DNA of 12,080 nucleotides from Belnapia sp. (GCA_028291445.1 JAQGIA010000388.1:1-12080); one strand, 5' to 3'. Counted from the stretch's first letter, positions 1-6,530 are shown. Numbers and translations are program-made. The notes: generated from the letters alone by a model not told the origin.

Positions 1-222
1 CGCCTGCCGCAATCCTTCAACGGCGCCGGCGATGCCATCGCCGCGCTGTTCCTGTTCCACCGGCTCGGCGGCGATGCGGCGGGCGCCTTGGCGGCGGCGG
101 CGTCTTCCATCCACGGGCTGCTGCGGCGGACGATGGCGGCGGGCTCGCGGGAGCTGCTGATCGTCGCGGCTCAGGACGAGTTCGTCAGCCCGACCACGCG
201 CTTCCTGGCGGTGCCGGTCTAG
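1..222 (+). CDS. pdxY: Pyridoxal kinase PdxY, C-terminal part (5' end outside window)
   Basis: The first 73 codons, read in frame 1 to a TAG at 220-222, give the C-terminal end of a ribokinase-fold pyridoxal kinase. The family phosphorylates pyridoxal to pyridoxal 5'-phosphate in the cytoplasmic B6 salvage pathway. Visible support is the NGAGD motif at residues 7-11 of the fragment (the GxGD loop with the catalytic aspartate and anion hole), followed by the amphipathic helices and the terminal strand ELLIVAAQDEFVSP, which closely matches the ending of E. coli PdxY (ELQVVAAQDRI). The N-terminal substrate-binding part lies upstream of the window. The stop codon overlaps the stop of the convergent gene at 219 by four bases (CTAG). 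PdxK-type kinases share the fold, but the tail looks like PdxY. Confidence 0.85.
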   Translation, partial: RLPQSFNGAGDAIAALFLFHRLGGDAAGALAAAASSIHGLLRRTMAAGSRELLIVAAQDEFVSPTTRFLAVPV

Positions 223-713
223 CCGGGGCGGAAGCCCTCGATCACCCGCAACAGCTCCGGGCGGAGCGCTTCCCACTCCACGCCGGGCGCGGAGCCGATG
301 ATCAGGTAGCTGCGCCGGGGCGCGAAGAGGCAGACGGCGTGGACCATCACCGGGACACGGCTGCCGATGCCCATGGCCGGGGCCTCGATCGCCCGGCCGG
401 GCAGGCCGGCCAGCTGCACCACCGCCTCGGCCGGCAGCGAGCCGAAGCGGAAGGGGCGGAAATGCCGCAGGCTGGCGGCGAGGTGCCCGGGCCGGTCGGC
501 CGGGGCCACCGGCCGCTGCACCCGGGCCAGCACCATGCCGGTCTCGGCCGCGCCCGGCGGCGCCTCGCGGTCGCGCAGCACCGTCCAGCCGAGCGCCCGG
601 TTGCTCAGCCGCAGCCGCTCGCCCTCCGGTAATGCGAAGGGCAGCGCCGTTGGTAGTTCGAAGGGCAGCGCCGCTGCCGCCAGCAGGAAATCGCGCCTTG
701 CCAAGCCTTGCAT
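219..713 (-). CDS. Exported hypothetical protein with Tat-like signal peptide
   Basis: This 164-residue protein is unrecognised. The chosen ATG (711-713) gives an N-terminus MQGLARRDFLLAAAALP, a short n-region with RRDFLL and a hydrophobic stretch, which looks like a twin-arginine (or Sec) signal peptide. The reading frame stays open upstream, but that extension overlaps the next gene and has no domain. The mature part ends in a strand-rich segment with SYLIIGSAPGVEWEALRPELLRVIEGFRPG; this resembles endings of DcrB/PsbP-fold lipid- or envelope-associated proteins, but that is only an impression. Residues about 16-31 contain an imperfect eight-residue repeat (ALPFELPT, ALPFALPE). The gene converges on pdxY with a 4-base overlap and diverges from the amino-acid-binding protein at 811. 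No strong Shine-Dalgarno sequence is visible. Confidence 0.7.
   Translation of the reverse strand: MQGLARRDFLLAAAALPFELPTALPFALPEGERLRLSNRALGWTVLRDREAPPGAAETGMVLARVQRPVAPADRPGHLAASLRHFRPFRFGSLPAEAVVQLAGLPGRAIEAPAMGIGSRVPVMVHAVCLFAPRRSYLIIGSAPGVEWEALRPELLRVIEGFRPG
635..682. repeat. 24-bp imperfect direct repeat inside the exported hypothetical gene
   Basis: The 15-bp sequence CGAAGGGCAGCGCCG occurs at 635-649 and again at 659-673, a 24-base period (eight codons). It encodes the ALPF(E/A)LP repeat just after the signal peptide, so the linker probably grew by in-frame duplication. The rest of each 24-base unit has diverged. Confidence 0.7.
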
Positions 714-768
714 GCGGCCGAGCCTAGCCGTTGCCCCAGGCCGCTGCCAGCCCGGTTGCCGATGGCGC

Positions 769-790
769 TGCCGCATGGAAGCATGCGGCA
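769..790. promoter_or_regulatory. Perfect 9-bp stem-loop before the amino-acid-binding protein gene
   Basis: TGCCGCATG (769-777) and CATGCGGCA (782-790) are exact inverted repeats separated by GAAG. The hairpin lies in the 97-base divergent spacer, ends six bases before the likely Shine-Dalgarno GGGAGA (797-802) and 20 bases before the ATG at 811. It could be an operator palindrome or an RNA hairpin in the 5' leader of the binding-protein gene. The 8-mer CATGCGGC also occurs at 711-718, over the start codon of the divergent gene. No T-run follows, so a terminator is less likely. Confidence 0.5.
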
Positions 791-810
791 CAGTCCGGGA
801 GACCGCATCG

Positions 811-1848
811 ATGTCCGCCCCCATCCTCGCCGCGGCCTTCGCCGCCGGCCTCGCCCTGCTGGCGCCCGCGGCCGCCTGGGCCCAGGCGCAGAATGCCGGC
901 CCCACCCTGGCGGCGGTGAAGCAGCGCGACGTGCTGATCTGCGGCACCTCCACCGGCGCCGCCGGTTTCTCCCTGCCGGACAGCCGGGGCGAGTACCGCG
1001 GGATCGACAACGACCTCTGCCGCTCCGTCGCCGGCGCCACCCTGGGCGATCCCACCAAGATCCGCTGGGTGCCGCTGACCACCACGGCGCGGCTGACCGC
1101 GTTGCAATCCGGCCAGATCGACGTGCTGATCCGCACCGTCACCTGGACCCAGGGGCGCGACACCGCGAACGGCCTGAACTTCACCGCAGTCAATTTCTTC
1201 GACGGCCAGGGCTTCCTGCTGCGCGCCGCGCTCGGGTTGAAATCCGCCAGCGAGCTGGTCGGCGCCTCGATCTGCATCGTCGCCGGCAGCACCAACGAGC
1301 TGAACCTGTCGGATTGGGCGCGGATCAACAACATCCGCTACAACCCGGTGGTCTTCGAGCAGAACGACGAGGCCCGCCGCAGCTACCTGGCCGGCCGCTG
1401 CGACGCCTATTCCACCGATGCCAGCCAGCTCGCCGGGCTGCGCGCCTCCTTCCCCAACCCGGAGGAGCACGTCATCCTGCCGGAGATCATCAGCAAGGAG
1501 CCGCATGCGCCGGTGGTCCGCCACGGCGACGACCAGTGGTTCGACATCATCCGCTGGACCTTCTTCGCGCTGCTGACGGCGGAGGAGCTGGGCATCACCC
1601 AGGCCAATATCGACACCTTCCTCACCAGCCAGAACCCGGAGATTCGCCGGCTGCTGGGCCTCTCGGGCGACCACGGGCCGCTGATGGGCCTCGACCGGCG
1701 CTGGGCCTATTGGGCGATCAAGGCGGCGGGGAATTACGGCGAGATCTTCGAGCGCAACCTCGGCATGGGCAGCCCGATCAAGCTGCCGCGCGGGCTGAAC
1801 GACCTGTGGAGCCGGGGCGGGCTGATGTACGCGCCGCCGATCCGCTAG
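811..1848 (+). CDS. Amino-acid ABC transporter periplasmic binding protein, AapJ-like
   Basis: This 345-residue protein belongs to the SBP_bac_3 family and has the length and sequence feel of the general L-amino-acid-binding protein AapJ. The start at 811 is set by GGGAGA at 797-802 (8-base spacing) and gives a clean Sec signal peptide with likely cleavage after Ala24 (AWA/Q). Typical AapJ blocks follow: GFSLPDSRGEYRGIDNDLCRSVA (about 52-74), ARLTALQSGQIDVL (93-106, with the arginine expected to bind the amino-acid carboxylate), TWTQGRDTANGLNF and NFFDGQGFLL (about 111-137), and DAYSTDASQL (198-207, with a ligand aspartate). Cysteines 44, 70, 155 and 197 could form disulfides in the periplasm. 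No permease or ATPase genes (aapQ, M, P) are adjacent, so it is an orphan here. An exported hydrolase follows after 28 bases, probably in the same transcript. The exact ligand cannot be read from sequence. Confidence 0.88.
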   Translation: MSAPILAAAFAAGLALLAPAAAWAQAQNAGPTLAAVKQRDVLICGTSTGAAGFSLPDSRGEYRGIDNDLCRSVAGATLGDPTKIRWVPLTTTARLTALQSGQIDVLIRTVTWTQGRDTANGLNFTAVNFFDGQGFLLRAALGLKSASELVGASICIVAGSTNELNLSDWARINNIRYNPVVFEQNDEARRSYLAGRCDAYSTDASQLAGLRASFPNPEEHVILPEIISKEPHAPVVRHGDDQWFDIIRWTFFALLTAEELGITQANIDTFLTSQNPEIRRLLGLSGDHGPLMGLDRRWAYWAIKAAGNYGEIFERNLGMGSPIKLPRGLNDLWSRGGLMYAPPIR

Positions 1849-1876
1849 GGTAGCGCGAACCGAAGAGGAAATGCCG

Positions 1877-2953
1877 ATGTCCAAGCTGCCGCTGGGTTGC
1901 GCGATCGCGGGTCTGCTCGCCTTCGCCGCACCCGCCGCCATGGCCCAGCCCGCCAGCCCGGGTCCTGCAAGCCCTGGCCCTGGCCCCCGCGAGGTTCCGG
2001 CGCGCAGCCTGCCGGTGCCGACCGCGCCCAGCCCGCAGGTGCAGCGGCTGATCGCCGCGCCGCTGCGCCAGGGCTGGAACACCCCGCCCACCACGCCCGA
2101 AGGCTGGCGCGCCCTGGCCGAGGCCGGCGCCGCGGCCACCCGGCTCGGCCTGCCCGGGCTGCGGGAGCGGCTGAAGGTCGATGTCGAGGCGGCCGAGATG
2201 GGCGGGGTGAAGGTCTTCCGCGTCACCCCGCGCGAGATCCGGCCGGAGCACCGCAACCGCCTGCTGATCCATGTGCATGGCGGCTGCTACGTGCTGAACC
2301 CGGGCGAGGCCGGGCTGCCCGAAGCCATCTTCATGGCCGGCTTCGGCGGCTTCCGCGTCGTCTCGGTCGATTACCGCATGCCGCCCGAGGCCTATTTCCC
2401 GGCCGCGCTCGACGATGCCATGGCGGTCTGGAAGGCGGCGCTGCAAACCAACGACCCGCGCAACATGGCGATCTTCGGCAGCTCCGCCGGCGGCGCCCTG
2501 ACGCTCGAGATGGTGTTGCGGGCCAAGGCCGAAGGCCTGCCGCTGCCGGCGGCGATCGCCCCGGGCACGCCGATGTCCGACGTGACCGGCGTCGGCGACA
2601 GCTTCCAGACCAATGGGCTGGTGGACAACGTGCTGGTCGCGGTGGATGGCTTCTGCGATGCGGCGACGCGCTTCTATGCCAATGGCCACGACCTGCGCGA
2701 CCCGCTGCTGTCCCCGATCTACGGCGATCTGCGCGGCTTCCCGCCCACCATCCTCACCACCGGCACGCGCGACCTGCTGCTGAGCAATACCGTGCGGATG
2801 CACCGCGCGCTGCGCCAGGCCGGGGTGGAGGCCGCGTTGCAGGTTTTCGAGGGCCAGTCCCATGCGCATTACTACCGCGACGACACCGCGCCCGAGAGCC
2901 GCGAGGCCTTCACCGAGATCGCCGGCTTCTTCGACCGTCATCTCGGCAAGTGA
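1877..2953 (+). CDS. Exported alpha/beta hydrolase, HSL (hormone-sensitive lipase) family
   Basis: The product (358 residues) is a carboxylester hydrolase of the HSL/bHSL family. Two ATGs exist: 1871 and 1877. GAGGA at 1865-1869 is one base from the first but seven from the second, so 1877 is preferred. A Sec signal peptide ends near AMA/Q (residue 23), followed by a Pro/Gly-rich linker, so the enzyme should act in the periplasm. Catalytic features are the oxyanion-hole motif HVHGGC (HGG at 134-136), YRMPPEAYFPAALDD, the nucleophile elbow GSSAGG (Ser203), the acid in TGTRDLLLSN (Asp299) and the histidine in EGQSHAHY (His329). All are intact. It follows the amino-acid-binding protein by 28 bases. 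The linkage suggests a role in releasing or detoxifying an ester or amide whose product is taken up, but this is inference. The natural substrate is unknown. Confidence 0.85.
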   Translation: MSKLPLGCAIAGLLAFAAPAAMAQPASPGPASPGPGPREVPARSLPVPTAPSPQVQRLIAAPLRQGWNTPPTTPEGWRALAEAGAAATRLGLPGLRERLKVDVEAAEMGGVKVFRVTPREIRPEHRNRLLIHVHGGCYVLNPGEAGLPEAIFMAGFGGFRVVSVDYRMPPEAYFPAALDDAMAVWKAALQTNDPRNMAIFGSSAGGALTLEMVLRAKAEGLPLPAAIAPGTPMSDVTGVGDSFQTNGLVDNVLVAVDGFCDAATRFYANGHDLRDPLLSPIYGDLRGFPPTILTTGTRDLLLSNTVRMHRALRQAGVEAALQVFEGQSHAHYYRDDTAPESREAFTEIAGFFDRHLGK

Positions 2954-2966
2954 CGAGGACCCCCTG

Positions 2967-3317
2967 CTAGTCGACCCGGGCCGGGGAGGGCGCCGGCCCG
3001 GCATGCGCCTGGGCGACTTCCTCCACCGCCCGGTACCGGGCGATCAGCGCCTGGCCGGCGGCGGTCAGCGTCGCCCCGCCGCCCTTCTGCCCGCCCGGCG
3101 CCCGCTTGACCGCGGTCACGCCGAGCGCGGTGTCCAACGCCTCCACCAGCCCCCAGGCACGGGGGTAGGACATGCCCAGCGCCCGCGCCGCCCCGGCGAT
3201 GGAGCCGGCCACGGCGATGGCTTCCAGCAAGGCGATCTTGCCCGGCCCCACCCGCCCGCCGGAGGGCAGGTCGAGACGGATGCTGACGCGGACCGGCAGG
3301 AGCGAGGGATCGGGCAC
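2967..3317 (-). CDS. Stand-alone ModE-type winged-helix regulator (LysR-like HTH only)
   Basis: This 116-residue protein matches the N-terminal DNA-binding domain of the molybdate regulator ModE: RVSIRLDLPSGGRVGPGKIALLEAI, then the helix-turn-helix GSIAGAARALGMSYPRAWGLVEAL (about 38-61) and the wing with GGQKGGGATLTAAGQALI (about 75-92). The C-terminal molybdate-binding Mop/TOBE domains of full ModE (about 260 residues) are absent. Such short ModE-like proteins are common in alphaproteobacteria and their effectors are mostly unknown. No ATG fits; the GTG at 3315-3317 is chosen because it leaves the usual few residues before the conserved domain, though a TTG further upstream is possible. It diverges from the hydrolase at 3466 over 148 bases and may regulate it. 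No molybdate transport or cofactor genes are visible nearby. Confidence 0.8.
   Translation of the reverse strand: MPDPSLLPVRVSIRLDLPSGGRVGPGKIALLEAIAVAGSIAGAARALGMSYPRAWGLVEALDTALGVTAVKRAPGGQKGGGATLTAAGQALIARYRAVEEVAQAHAGPAPSPARVD
2976..3001. terminator. GC-rich inverted repeat, possible terminator of the 1877 gene
   Basis: CCGGGCCGG (2976-2984) and CCGGCCCGG (2993-3001) form a perfect 9-bp stem with an 8-base loop. It begins 23 bases past the stop of the exported hydrolase and lies inside the last codons of the convergent ModE-type gene. There is only 13 bases of true spacer between these two genes, so a terminator would have to be inside coding DNA. No T-run follows, and chance pairing in such GC-rich DNA is possible. 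Confidence 0.35.
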
Positions 3318-3465
3318 GCGCCCATTGAAGCGCAAGGCGCGGCCCGTGTCAGCCGTGGCGATGGGCCGCCTTGGACCGCCAGCCCCGGTCTCGCCTATGG
3401 TCGGCTGGCGTGATTCTTGTGCCCAGCGCTTCAAGCCTCGATCATTCGCCCGCCAGGAGACGACC

Positions 3466-4410
3466 ATGCCACTCGACCCACAGATCGCCGCCCTGCTCGC
3501 GCTGGCCGCCGGGGCGCCCCGCACCGAGACCATGGCGGTGCCGGACGCCCGCGCCCAATACGAGGCACGGATCGCCGCCATGCCGCCCGCCGCGCCGGTC
3601 GCCGGCGTGACGGAGCGCAGCATCGAGGGGCCGGGCGGCCCGCTGCGGCTGCGGATCTACACGCCGCCGGGGCCGGGGCCCTTTCCGCTGATGGTCTTCT
3701 TCCACGGCAGCGGCTTCGTGCTGTGCAGCCTCGATACCCATGACGGCATCTGCCGCAACCTCTGCGCCGGGTCCGGCTGCCTGGTGGTCTCGGTGGACTA
3801 CCGGCTGGCGCCCGAGCATCCCTTTCCGGCGGCGCCGGAGGATTGCCTGGCGGCGACGCATTGGGCGGCGGCGCATGCCGCCGAACTCGGCGCCGATGCC
3901 GCGCGGCTGGTCCTCGCCGGGGATAGCGCCGGCGGCAACCTCGCCGCCGTCGTCGCGCTGCGGCTGCGCGACGAAGGCGGGCCGCTCCCGGTCGGGCAAT
4001 TGCTCCCGGTCGGGCAATTGCTGCTGTATCCGGTGACCGACTGGCACACCCCCGGCACGCCCTCCTATGCCGAGAATGCCGAGGGCTATGGCCTGACCCG
4101 GGCCACGATGGAGTGGTTCTGGGGCCATTACCTGCCGGATGAAACGCTCAAGGCGCATCCGCATGTGGCGCCGCTCCGCGCCCCGGACCTCGCCGGCCTG
4201 CCGCCGGCGCTGATCCAATCCGCCGAATACGACCCGCTGCGCGACGAGGCGGAGCTTTATGCCGACCGGCTGGCGGCGGCCGGCGTGCCGGTGCAGGTGA
4301 CGCGCTGGCCGGGGATGAACCATGGCTTCCTGTATTGGGCCGGGCGCGTCCCGGGCGCGACGGCGGCCATGGCCGAGGCCTGCGCCTGGACCAAAAGCGT
4401 GACCGCCTAA
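3466..4410 (+). CDS. Alpha/beta hydrolase, HSL family (cytoplasmic esterase-like)
   Basis: The 314-residue product has no signal peptide and should be a cytoplasmic esterase/lipase-like enzyme of the HSL family. AGGAGA at 3455-3460 lies five bases before the ATG. Motifs run in the expected order: FFHGSGFVL (oxyanion hole, 78-86; HGSG replaces the usual HGGG), VSVDYRLAPEHPFPAAPEDC (108-127), the nucleophile elbow GDSAGGN (Ser154), SAEYDPLRDEAELYA (Asp256) and GMNHGF (His286). A perfect 18-bp tandem duplication at 3985-4020 makes the segment LPVGQL twice (residues 174-185), directly before the strand LLLYP; relatives normally have one copy. The gene diverges from the ModE-type regulator and its TAA overlaps the stop of the convergent permease gene by four bases. 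Substrate unknown; this family acts on short esters, and some members on lactones. Confidence 0.88.
   Translation: MPLDPQIAALLALAAGAPRTETMAVPDARAQYEARIAAMPPAAPVAGVTERSIEGPGGPLRLRIYTPPGPGPFPLMVFFHGSGFVLCSLDTHDGICRNLCAGSGCLVVSVDYRLAPEHPFPAAPEDCLAATHWAAAHAAELGADAARLVLAGDSAGGNLAAVVALRLRDEGGPLPVGQLLPVGQLLLYPVTDWHTPGTPSYAENAEGYGLTRATMEWFWGHYLPDETLKAHPHVAPLRAPDLAGLPPALIQSAEYDPLRDEAELYADRLAAAGVPVQVTRWPGMNHGFLYWAGRVPGATAAMAEACAWTKSVTA
3985..4020 (+). repeat. Perfect 18-bp tandem duplication within hydrolase gene
   Basis: CTCCCGGTCGGGCAATTG occurs twice head-to-tail (3985-4002 and 4003-4020) with no mismatch. It begins on a codon boundary, so six residues (LPVGQL) are repeated and the frame is kept. 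Exact identity at all third positions points to a recent slippage event, or to an assembly error. Confidence 0.95.
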
Positions 4411-4446
4411 GGCACCGCGACCGTCGGCGCCGCCAGCCAGGCGGTC
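4401..4446. repeat. Inverted repeat spanning two convergent stop codons
   Basis: GACCGCCT (4401-4408) and AGGCGGTC (4439-4446) are exact 8-base inverted repeats 30 bases apart. They bracket the overlapping stops of the hydrolase and the permease gene. The arms could close a hairpin that ends transcripts from both sides, but no T-run is present and the loop is long. Confidence 0.3.
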
Positions 4447-5348
4447 AGCGGGAAGGCCAATGCGGCGATCAGCGTCGAGAACAGCACCACGGCGGAAACC
4501 TCGTCCTCCGCCGCCTGGTTGCGCTGGGCCATGACGAAGGCATTGGTCGCGGTCGGCATGGCCGCCAGCAGCACGCCGGACTGCACCCAGAAGGGCTCCA
4601 GCCGCAGCGCCACCCCCAGCACCAGCCAGACCAGCAGCGGATAGGCGGCGAGCTTCGCCACCACCGCGCCGCCGGCGGCCGCCAGCAGCCGCCGGTCGAT
4701 CTTCAGCCGGGTCAGGGTGCCGCCCAGGGCGAATAGCGCGGTCGGCCCCGCCGCCGCGCCGAGGAAGCCGAGGAAGCGCTCGATCGGCCCCGGCAGCGGG
4801 ATGCCGGCCGCGCCCAGCAGCGCCCCGGCGGCGATGGACAGCAGCACCGGGTTCAGCGCCACGCTGCGCAGCGCCCGCAGGCCGTTGCGCAGCCCGGCGC
4901 CGGGGACGGCTGGCGCCATCAGCACCGAGCCGAGCGCCAGCACCACCGCCACCTCCGACATGATGGACATGGCGATGGGTCCCGCCCCGCGCTCGCCGAG
5001 CAGCGGCAGCAGCAGCGGCGGGCCGAGGTAGCCGACATTGCCCATGGCCGCCGCCGCGCCGATCGCCGCCGCCGGGCCACGCCGGCGGAACGGCAGGGCC
5101 GCCAGCATGACCGCGCCGAAGATCGCCAGGCAGGCGCCGAGGTAGCCGAAGAAGAAGCCGGCCTCGAAGCTGCGGCCCACCGGTTGGGCCGCCATCAGCC
5201 GCAGCAGCAGCGCCGGCAGCGCGAACAGGAAGGAGAAGGCGCCGACCGCATCGACCATCGCCGGCTGGATCAGCCGCAGCCGCGCCGCGCCGAAGCCCAC
5301 GCCGATGACGGCGAAGATCGGCAGGCAAAGGGCGAGGAAGCTGATCAC
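4407..5348 (-). CDS. AEC-family (auxin efflux carrier type) membrane permease
   Basis: The 313-residue product is an inner-membrane protein made of about ten hydrophobic segments, beginning with FLALCLPIFAVIGVGFGAARL and including the helix-breaking AMGNVGYLGPPL (about 98-109) and the second-half repeat with LAAMPTATNAFVMAQRN, both typical of the AEC family (Mem_trans domain). Bacterial members carry small organic acids such as malonate or malate; the substrate here is unknown. GTG at 5346-5348 is chosen because AEC proteins begin right at the first membrane helix; the in-frame ATG at 5423 would add a charged non-conserved extension overlapping the divergent leader. The Shine-Dalgarno is weak. 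The TAG stop overlaps the convergent hydrolase stop. The gene diverges from the LLM oxidoreductase over 77 bases. Confidence 0.85.
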   Translation of the reverse strand: MISFLALCLPIFAVIGVGFGAARLRLIQPAMVDAVGAFSFLFALPALLLRLMAAQPVGRSFEAGFFFGYLGACLAIFGAVMLAALPFRRRGPAAAIGAAAAMGNVGYLGPPLLLPLLGERGAGPIAMSIMSEVAVVLALGSVLMAPAVPGAGLRNGLRALRSVALNPVLLSIAAGALLGAAGIPLPGPIERFLGFLGAAAGPTALFALGGTLTRLKIDRRLLAAAGGAVVAKLAAYPLLVWLVLGVALRLEPFWVQSGVLLAAMPTATNAFVMAQRNQAAEDEVSAVVLFSTLIAALAFPLTAWLAAPTVAVP

Positions 5349-5425
5349 CCGGCGAGCATAGCCGTCGGCGCTTGCCGCGTCCCGCTCAACGCGCTTGGCT
5401 GCACTGGACAAAGGGAGACGCACCG

Positions 5426-6493
5426 ATGGAATTCGGCATTGCCATGGCGACCGACGCGACCGCCTGGAAGCTGACGGAACGCGCCGAGGAACTCGGCTTC
5501 CGCACCGCCTGGTTCTACGACACGCAGATGCTCAGCGCCGATTGCTTCGTCGCCATGGGCGCGGCGGCGGTGAAGACCAGCCGCATCCGGCTCGGCACCG
5601 GGGTGCTGATCCCCTCCAACCGGATCGCCGCGGTCACCGCCAATGCCTTCGCCACCCTGAACAAGCTGGCGCCGGGGCGGGTCGATATCGGCATCGGCAC
5701 CGGCTTCACCGGACGCCGCGCCATGGGCCTCGGCGCGATGAAGCTGAAGGATTTCGAGGAATACATCCGCGTCATGCTGGCCCTGCTGGCGGAGGAGACG
5801 GTGGAGACCGAGATCGAGGGCGCCCGCCACAAGATCCGGCTGCTGAACCCCGATCTCGGGCTGATCGACACGCGGACGCCGATGCGGCTGCACCTCGCGG
5901 CCGCCGGCCCGCGCGCCCGGGCGCTGACCGCGCGGCTCGGCGCCGGCTGGATCAACTTCTTCTCGGACGTGCCCGCCGCCGTCGCCATGCTGGCGGAGAT
6001 GCAGCAGGCCTGGACCACCGCCGGCCAAACGAAGGCGCTGGAGGCGACCGCCTTCGTCCTCGGCTGCGTGCTGGCGGCGGGCGAGCCCTGCGACAGCCCC
6101 CGCGCCATGGCCCAGGCCGGCCCGCGCGCCGCCGTGCTGCTGCACCGCGCGGCGGATGAGGTCCTGTCGGGCCTGCCCAATATCTCCCCGGTGCCGGAGA
6201 GCTGCCGCGCCGCGGTCGAGGGCTATGTCGCGCTGGCCCGCGGCTTCGAGCCCAAGGACGCGCCCTACCTCAACAACCACCGCGGCCATCTGATGTTCGT
6301 GAAGCCCGAGGAAAAGCCCTTCGTCACCGCCGAGATGATCCGCATCAGCAGCTTCACCGCGACCGAGCCGGAGCTGAAGCAGCGGGTCGGCGACCTGCGG
6401 GATGCCGGCTACACCGAGTTCACCGTGCAGATCGTCCCCGGCCAGGAAGCGGCGATCGAGGACTGGGGACGGATCATGCGGGCGTTCCGCTAG
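5426..6493 (+). CDS. LLM-class flavin-dependent oxidoreductase
   Basis: This 355-residue cytoplasmic protein belongs to the bacterial luciferase-like monooxygenase superfamily (TIM barrel using FMN or F420). GGGAG at 5413-5417 is eight bases before the ATG. Family landmarks are the first barrel strand MEFGIAMATD, the helix and strand WKLTERAEELGFRTAWFYD, KTSRIRLGTGVLIPSNR (50-66), NKLAPGRVDIGIGTGFTGRRAMG (about 79-101, the phosphate-binding region), DFEEYIRVMLALL and HLAAAGPRARALTARLGAGWI. The pattern is closer to methylene-tetrahydromethanopterin-reductase-like and F420-type members than to the two-component nitrilotriacetate type, but the cofactor cannot be fixed by eye. No partner flavin reductase is adjacent. 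It appears monocistronic, ending in a strong inverted repeat. Confidence 0.88.
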   Translation: MEFGIAMATDATAWKLTERAEELGFRTAWFYDTQMLSADCFVAMGAAAVKTSRIRLGTGVLIPSNRIAAVTANAFATLNKLAPGRVDIGIGTGFTGRRAMGLGAMKLKDFEEYIRVMLALLAEETVETEIEGARHKIRLLNPDLGLIDTRTPMRLHLAAAGPRARALTARLGAGWINFFSDVPAAVAMLAEMQQAWTTAGQTKALEATAFVLGCVLAAGEPCDSPRAMAQAGPRAAVLLHRAADEVLSGLPNISPVPESCRAAVEGYVALARGFEPKDAPYLNNHRGHLMFVKPEEKPFVTAEMIRISSFTATEPELKQRVGDLRDAGYTEFTVQIVPGQEAAIEDWGRIMRAFR

Positions 6494-6530
6494 ACCAGGG
6501 GAGGCGCCGGCAAAAGCGCCTGCCGTGGTC
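6493..6530. terminator. Long imperfect hairpin between convergent genes, probable bidirectional terminator
   Basis: The 68-base space between the oxidoreductase stop and the convergent HD-protein stop holds an inverted repeat: 6493-6507 pairs with 6516-6530 at 13 of 15 positions, with AGGCGC/GCGCCT at the top and the loop CGGCAAAA. It starts at the last base of the oxidoreductase stop codon. On the minus strand the loop reads TTTTGCCG. No clean T-run follows on either strand, so termination would rely mainly on the stem. Confidence 0.5.

Noticed and set aside
724..2256. Long open frame on the minus strand opposite the amino-acid-binding protein
   Set aside because: It is antisense to two genes with clear domains; its product is rich in Arg, Gly, Ala and Pro with no recognisable motif, as expected from mirrored GC-rich codons.
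3371..3401. TTGGAC and TATGGT as a promoter for the 3466 hydrolase
   Set aside because: Only three and four matches to consensus with a 19-base spacer; not above chance.
3442..5328. 628-codon minus-strand open frame
   Set aside because: It runs antisense to the hydrolase and out of frame with the AEC permease; composition is low-complexity and no domain is visible.
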